A program made the position numbers and the translations under genes. From Anagrus nilaparvatae (Eukaryota > Arthropoda > Insecta > Hymenoptera > Mymaridae), in contig JAKSXM010000288.1 of assembly GCA_022575985.1 (NCBI GenBank), forward strand, positions 3,499,501-3,563,500: 64,000 bases of DNA. Reading direction: 5' to 3'. Below, in pieces: positions 59,887 through 64,000 of the stretch (position 1 is the first letter of the stretch; each line of letters begins with the position of its first letter). The notes below the pieces were generated by a model. It saw only the letters and a program-made list of their open reading frames with translations. It did no database searches and was not told where the DNA came from.

Positions 59887-60252
59887 CACTGTAAAAAGTA
59901 ACTTTCTTAGATTTACAAAAAAAATAGAATTTTTTCGAAAAATTAGTGAATTCTCAAAAAATTTTGTAAATATTCGATAAAAATCGTAAATTTACTAAAT
60001 TTAGTATATTATCGAAAAATTGGAGAATTCACGATTTTTTTTGTGATTTTACGAAAAAAGTTGTAAATTCACAACTATTTTTTGTAAATTTTTGGAAAAA
60101 AATTGTAAATTATCAATTTTTCTTGCGAATTCACAAAATAAAATCGAGAATACTCGAATTTTTTGTTAATTTACTAAATTTAGTAAATGTACGATTTTTA
60201 TCGAAAATGTTTGAATTTTTTTGTTAATATAAGAAAGTTACTTTTTACAGTG
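59887..60252. mobile_element. MITE with CACTGTAAAAAGTAACTTTC termini (366 bp)
   Basis: The left end CACTGTAAAAAGTAACTTTC is matched exactly by the right end GAAAGTTACTTTTTACAGTG. The inside is a series of degenerate TCGA-containing A/T palindromes such as TAAATTTACTAAATTTAGTA. No clear target duplication was found. Similar interior sequence occurs near 4560-4740 and 63418-63614. Confidence 0.7.
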
Positions 60253-60318
60253 CAGGAATCAAAATTTCAATAAAAAACCCAACTTCATAAATCTTTTTGG
60301 AAAATTTAAATTTCTTAA

Positions 60319-60770
60319 GGACGTTGGCTAGGGATTGAAAAATTATACGATTTTTCTAAAAAGTTCCTAGATTTAAATATTTACTATGTAAAATCACCTT
60401 GTAAAATCTGAAGAATTTTGACTGCTAAGTTTTTGAGTTATTGGGCCCAAAATTTGAAATTTTGTACAGGACCTTATGGAAAACAGAAAAGTTTTATAAC
60501 TCGACTTCTAGATATAGGATTTCAAAAAAAAAATTTGTCGATAAGATTTGCAAATATAAGTTGACAGAATTAAACTGAAGGCAATTAACCACTTGATATT
60601 TATTTAATTAGCAAAAAACCAAAAAATCTTGAAGTATGGCAAACTTACGTTATAGTTATAAGGAGCGTAGTTTATATATTACAACATTATGCAGCCTTTC
60701 AATTTAATTATGCAGCCTTGCCACGAAAATCCTAATATTTCTTCACCATTTTCAATCTTCAGCCGACGTT
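60319..60770. mobile_element. Small element flanked by TTAA
   Basis: TTAAGGACGTTGGCTAG at the left and, inverted, TTAAGAACGTCGGCTGA at the right give 13-bp imperfect terminal repeats with TTAA outside both ends. The middle is AT-rich without an ORF. Confidence 0.5.
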
Positions 60771-61261
60771 CTTAAGTTACGTGACTAAACAAATATTTCA
60801 CTTCAAATTTGGATTTGTTCCGAAATACTATCGAGATACATTTTACTTATGCGTGGAAAAATACCTTTACAAAGGTTTATGAGAAAATGATAAAGTTTTA
60901 ATGTTAAAATGGAATTCCTCATATAATGTATTCATAGAGGTCATGTTATCACAGTTTTTTGAATTTTTTATAAATAAAAAATTTTTTCACTATTAAAAGT
61001 TCAAAAAAAAAAAAATTTTTTTAAATTTAAAAAAAAAACACAGTTTTTTCATATGGGATATAATTTCATATGGGACCGTTTTATTTGGATTCGTGTCTGG
61101 TAAATTATATGTAATTTCTTGTGATTAAATTGAGAAAATCTATTTCTAGATTTAAAATACACGTGAGCGAAACTTTAGTGTAAGTTTCTTTTAATTTATT
61201 ATTTAAAATTTATTATGCAAAATAACAATAATTTAGATTTATGAAATTCTAAAAAAAATTA

Positions 61262-62773
61262 GGGGAGACTAGGGTAAATTGACAATAGTGGTTTATAATT
61301 TGGCGCACTGTTGAATATACATACAAAAATTATTATGCAATATCGAATATTATTATTAAACTTTTCTGAAATCCTTTGGAGAAAGAAGGGCCGCAATCGC
61401 AAAGCAAATAGCTATTTTTTAAACAAGAGACAAAATATTGGTTTTGACTTTGCATGAAGACAGCATGCAAAAGTCAAATCCCATATTTTTTCCCGTGAAT
61501 TAAAACATAGTTTTACATATAACGGGCAAAAAACCCGTCCCGCTAGGGTAGAAAATAGGCTTTTTCTGCCCTAGATATGTAAAAGTATATAAACTATAAA
61601 AATTGTATAAAGTAAACTTAGTTTTAAGTAGTTATCTTCAAATTATGCCGTTTTTTTTATTATTTTGAACTTTTCGGAAATGATTTTTGCTTGGCTTTCA
61701 GAATAGCACAGCCTAAAAGTGTATGCTTTAAGACAAATTAGGAAAATTTTAAGTACTTAAACATTTTAAGAAACATAAAAATGTTTGCAATATGAGGAAA
61801 TTTCTAGCACTTTTCAAAAGTTACAAAATTAGGTTATATAGGTATTCTATTTAATACTTCTCAAAAATATTTTTTCTTATTCATTTCTCCAAATTTCTTT
61901 TTCCGGGTCCAAAAAATTGAAAATATGGCAGAATTAATTTTCATTTTGTGATTTAATTCTATAAATGCAAAAAAATGAAAACACTTCATAATATATTTGT
62001 CTTCCAACGAGCTTTTTAAAGATTTTCAGAAGCTCTTTATTAAGTTACAATAATTTTTAGCAAAAATAAATTTAAAAATTTTTTTTAGTTTTTTGATGTA
62101 TTTATTAGTCGTTACTTTCCCCTGATAAACAAATATTTCAAGATGATTTTTAAAAATATTCAAAAAATTCTAGATCCCCATAATTTTTTTTATCGATATT
62201 ACTCATTTATTAATTTTTATTATGATTCGGTCAAAAAAAAATTTAATTAACTAAAAAAATAAATTTTTATTTTCTTATCATACATTAAAACAAAAATACA
62301 TGTTACTTATTTAAATTCTTTATACGTACGAAATTCCTTAACTAAAAAATTTATTCGGATAAAAGATTTTTGGAGAAATGAATCCACAGTAGGACTGATC
62401 CACAGAGAAGGATTTTCAGAAAATGAAAAAAACCTACTTCTATTTTGTAGAAGACAAAATTGATGATTTTGGTTAGTATAGAGTATTTTTTCTGCCAAAA
62501 CTGTCTAATTTACCCAAACGTTTTGAGTTCGTCACTTGGCAAAAGCTAGAAGTTTTCCTCTATTTCTCTAACAGCTAACTCCAATTAAATGCTTATATAT
62601 GATAGTTGTCGCAGTTTTCAATATCACGTGCCCAAATCTGAAACATAAAAATTGTTAATGATAATCACCAAAAATATTATTTCATATTTTTTAAAATTAG
62701 AATTAAGAAAAAAAAAATATTTAATTTTAAAATGACCTAAATCTAAAGTGTGCCAAAATGCCCAAGTCTCCCC
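61262..62773. mobile_element. DNA transposon remnant with GGGGAGACT termini (1512 bp)
   Basis: The left end GGGGAGACTAGGGTAAATTG is mirrored by the right end, whose complement reads GGGGAGACTTGGGCATTTTG. Both are flanked by TA, and a further subterminal match (TTGGCGCACT / TTGGCACACT) supports a terminal inverted repeat. No transposase frame survives; the short minus-strand frame at 62498-62307 has no known motif. Confidence 0.6.
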
Positions 62774-63417
62774 TAAAAATTTAATAACATAATAACTAAG
62801 ATTAATTAATTTTCATAAATAATTAAAATTTAATAAAACTTGTGTTGACTGAAATAAATAATTTTGTTAGTATTTCAATCAAAATAAATTCTTACAGTGC
62901 ACTTCTAATAAAAAAGGTTAATTTTTTCTATGTAATTAATTAGCTAATAAAGTTTGTGAAATTTTTATTTTTTAAGGAAACATGTTAACTCATTAGAAAA
63001 AAAAATCCAGCACTTATAAGCAAATTTTATTTATTTGTTTTAAATTATAAGACACATTATGAAATTTAAACTATTGTAACAATTACTTTTTGATTAAAAG
63101 CAAAACGAAAATAATTATATTGTTAAAAAAATTTTTGTAATAGCTTAAAAAAAATAGAAAAAATACATCTTTTAACTTCCGCATGAATAGCGTTGCAAGA
63201 AAATCAAGCGAGTGTGACTTACAGTCGAGCTTATAATATAGCATAATATATAATGATTAAAATGTTTTTAGATCAGCCATGACTTTGCAAATCTTAAATA
63301 CGTAGTTTTAAATAACTCTATGTTTAAATAGTGGTTTTCTTTTTAAAATATTACAAAAAAGAGTCTTTTACATGCTGTGAATTTTTCAATATTGTAGGCA
63401 CAAATTATCTAATGCGT

Positions 63418-63614
63418 ACACTGTAAGACTCTCCTCTAAAATAACTTTAAAAATAGTTTATTTAAAATTATAAACTTTTGAATTTTCCATAAAAATCGTA
63501 ATTTTATTAATTTTAGTAAATTTACAAAAAAATCGAACCTTCTCGAATATTTTGCGCAAAGAATACTATTTTACTTCTCGATTCAATGCTTAAAAAATTT
63601 TGTATGACAGTGTA
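63418..63614. mobile_element. Possible relative of the CACTGTAA MITE
   Basis: It starts ACACTGTAAGA and ends TGACAGTGT, with interior AAATCGTAATTTTATTAATT and TTAGTAAATTTAC blocks like those of the element at 59887-60252. It is more degenerate. Confidence 0.4.
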
Positions 63615-63899
63615 CAAAAAATATTATTGTAGAAACTGAAAATTACACTGTCCAACAAAAATAAAAAAATTACAGACTCAACAATCATATTAAAGATTCT
63701 TTTGTGTTAATATTATAATGATCCCGTTTTTGGGTCACTTTTTCTTTCACGAAGATTCGAAAGTAAACATTTTTTTAGGGTCTCACACTCTCAAATTTTC
63801 CATTTGCCACTGTAATGAATAATCAATGAACTGATAATGAATTTCACTGTATATCACAAAAATAGGCTTGTAATCAGGTTCTTTGTTCGGCGAAGGTTT

Positions 63900-63935
63900 T
63901 AGGGGGAGGGGACTAATGTAAAAATTTCCCCTCCC
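63900..63935. repeat. G-rich/C-rich hairpin
   Basis: GGGGGAGGGGA pairs with TCCCCTCCC across about 14 bases. It is the most GC-rich spot of the last kilobase. Confidence 0.6.
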
Positions 63936-64000
63936 AACTACGTTCTCCCCCTATTTATGAAAAAATACCTAATGAAAATACATTACAAAACAAAATTTCG

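Overview
The window is very AT-rich, intron-rich animal DNA. Two protein genes can be reconstructed exon by exon, and both are insect families: the EGF receptor ligand Spitz (minus strand, left end) and the ionotropic co-receptor Ir25a (plus strand, right end). The IR25a protein reads most like hymenopteran copies. Together with the extreme AT bias this suggests a wasp, perhaps a braconid of the Aphidiinae; the lineage is an inference, not something the sequence proves.

Layout. 1-1044: 3' flank and probable 3' UTR of spi. 1045-3836: seven clustered coding exons of spi on the minus strand. 3837-21095: a 17 kb spi intron holding a hAT-end fragment, a palindromic MITE and a tandem repeat. 21096-21186: first coding exon of spi, with probable 5' UTR, an alternative leader exon near 23.3 kb and GC-richer promoter-like patches to about 26.9 kb. 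27-37 kb: gene-poor DNA with dispersed repeats. 37-52 kb: a transposon graveyard. It holds a long-TIR MITE carrying a small ORF, an intact orphan ORF of 162 codons, a 73-bp near-perfect palindrome, three decayed copies of a ubiquitin-specific-protease-like gene, a TTAA-flanked foldback element beside a trypsin-like pseudogene, an inverted repeat with a hammerhead-like motif, LINE reverse transcriptase and endonuclease relics, and a tRNA-like element. 53105-58881: the complete 15-exon Ir25a gene. 59-64 kb: more MITE-like elements.

The two host genes are divergently transcribed with about 26 kb between the spi leader region and Ir25a, and nothing suggests a shared function. spi encodes a membrane-tethered ligand that needs rhomboid cleavage for EGFR signalling. 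Ir25a encodes the broadly used co-receptor subunit of chemo-, thermo- and hygrosensory ionotropic receptors. The most unusual region is 39.2-44.0 kb: USP-like protease copies lie in opposite orientations, two of them share an intron at the same position and phase, and an open ORF and a long perfect palindrome lie beside them.
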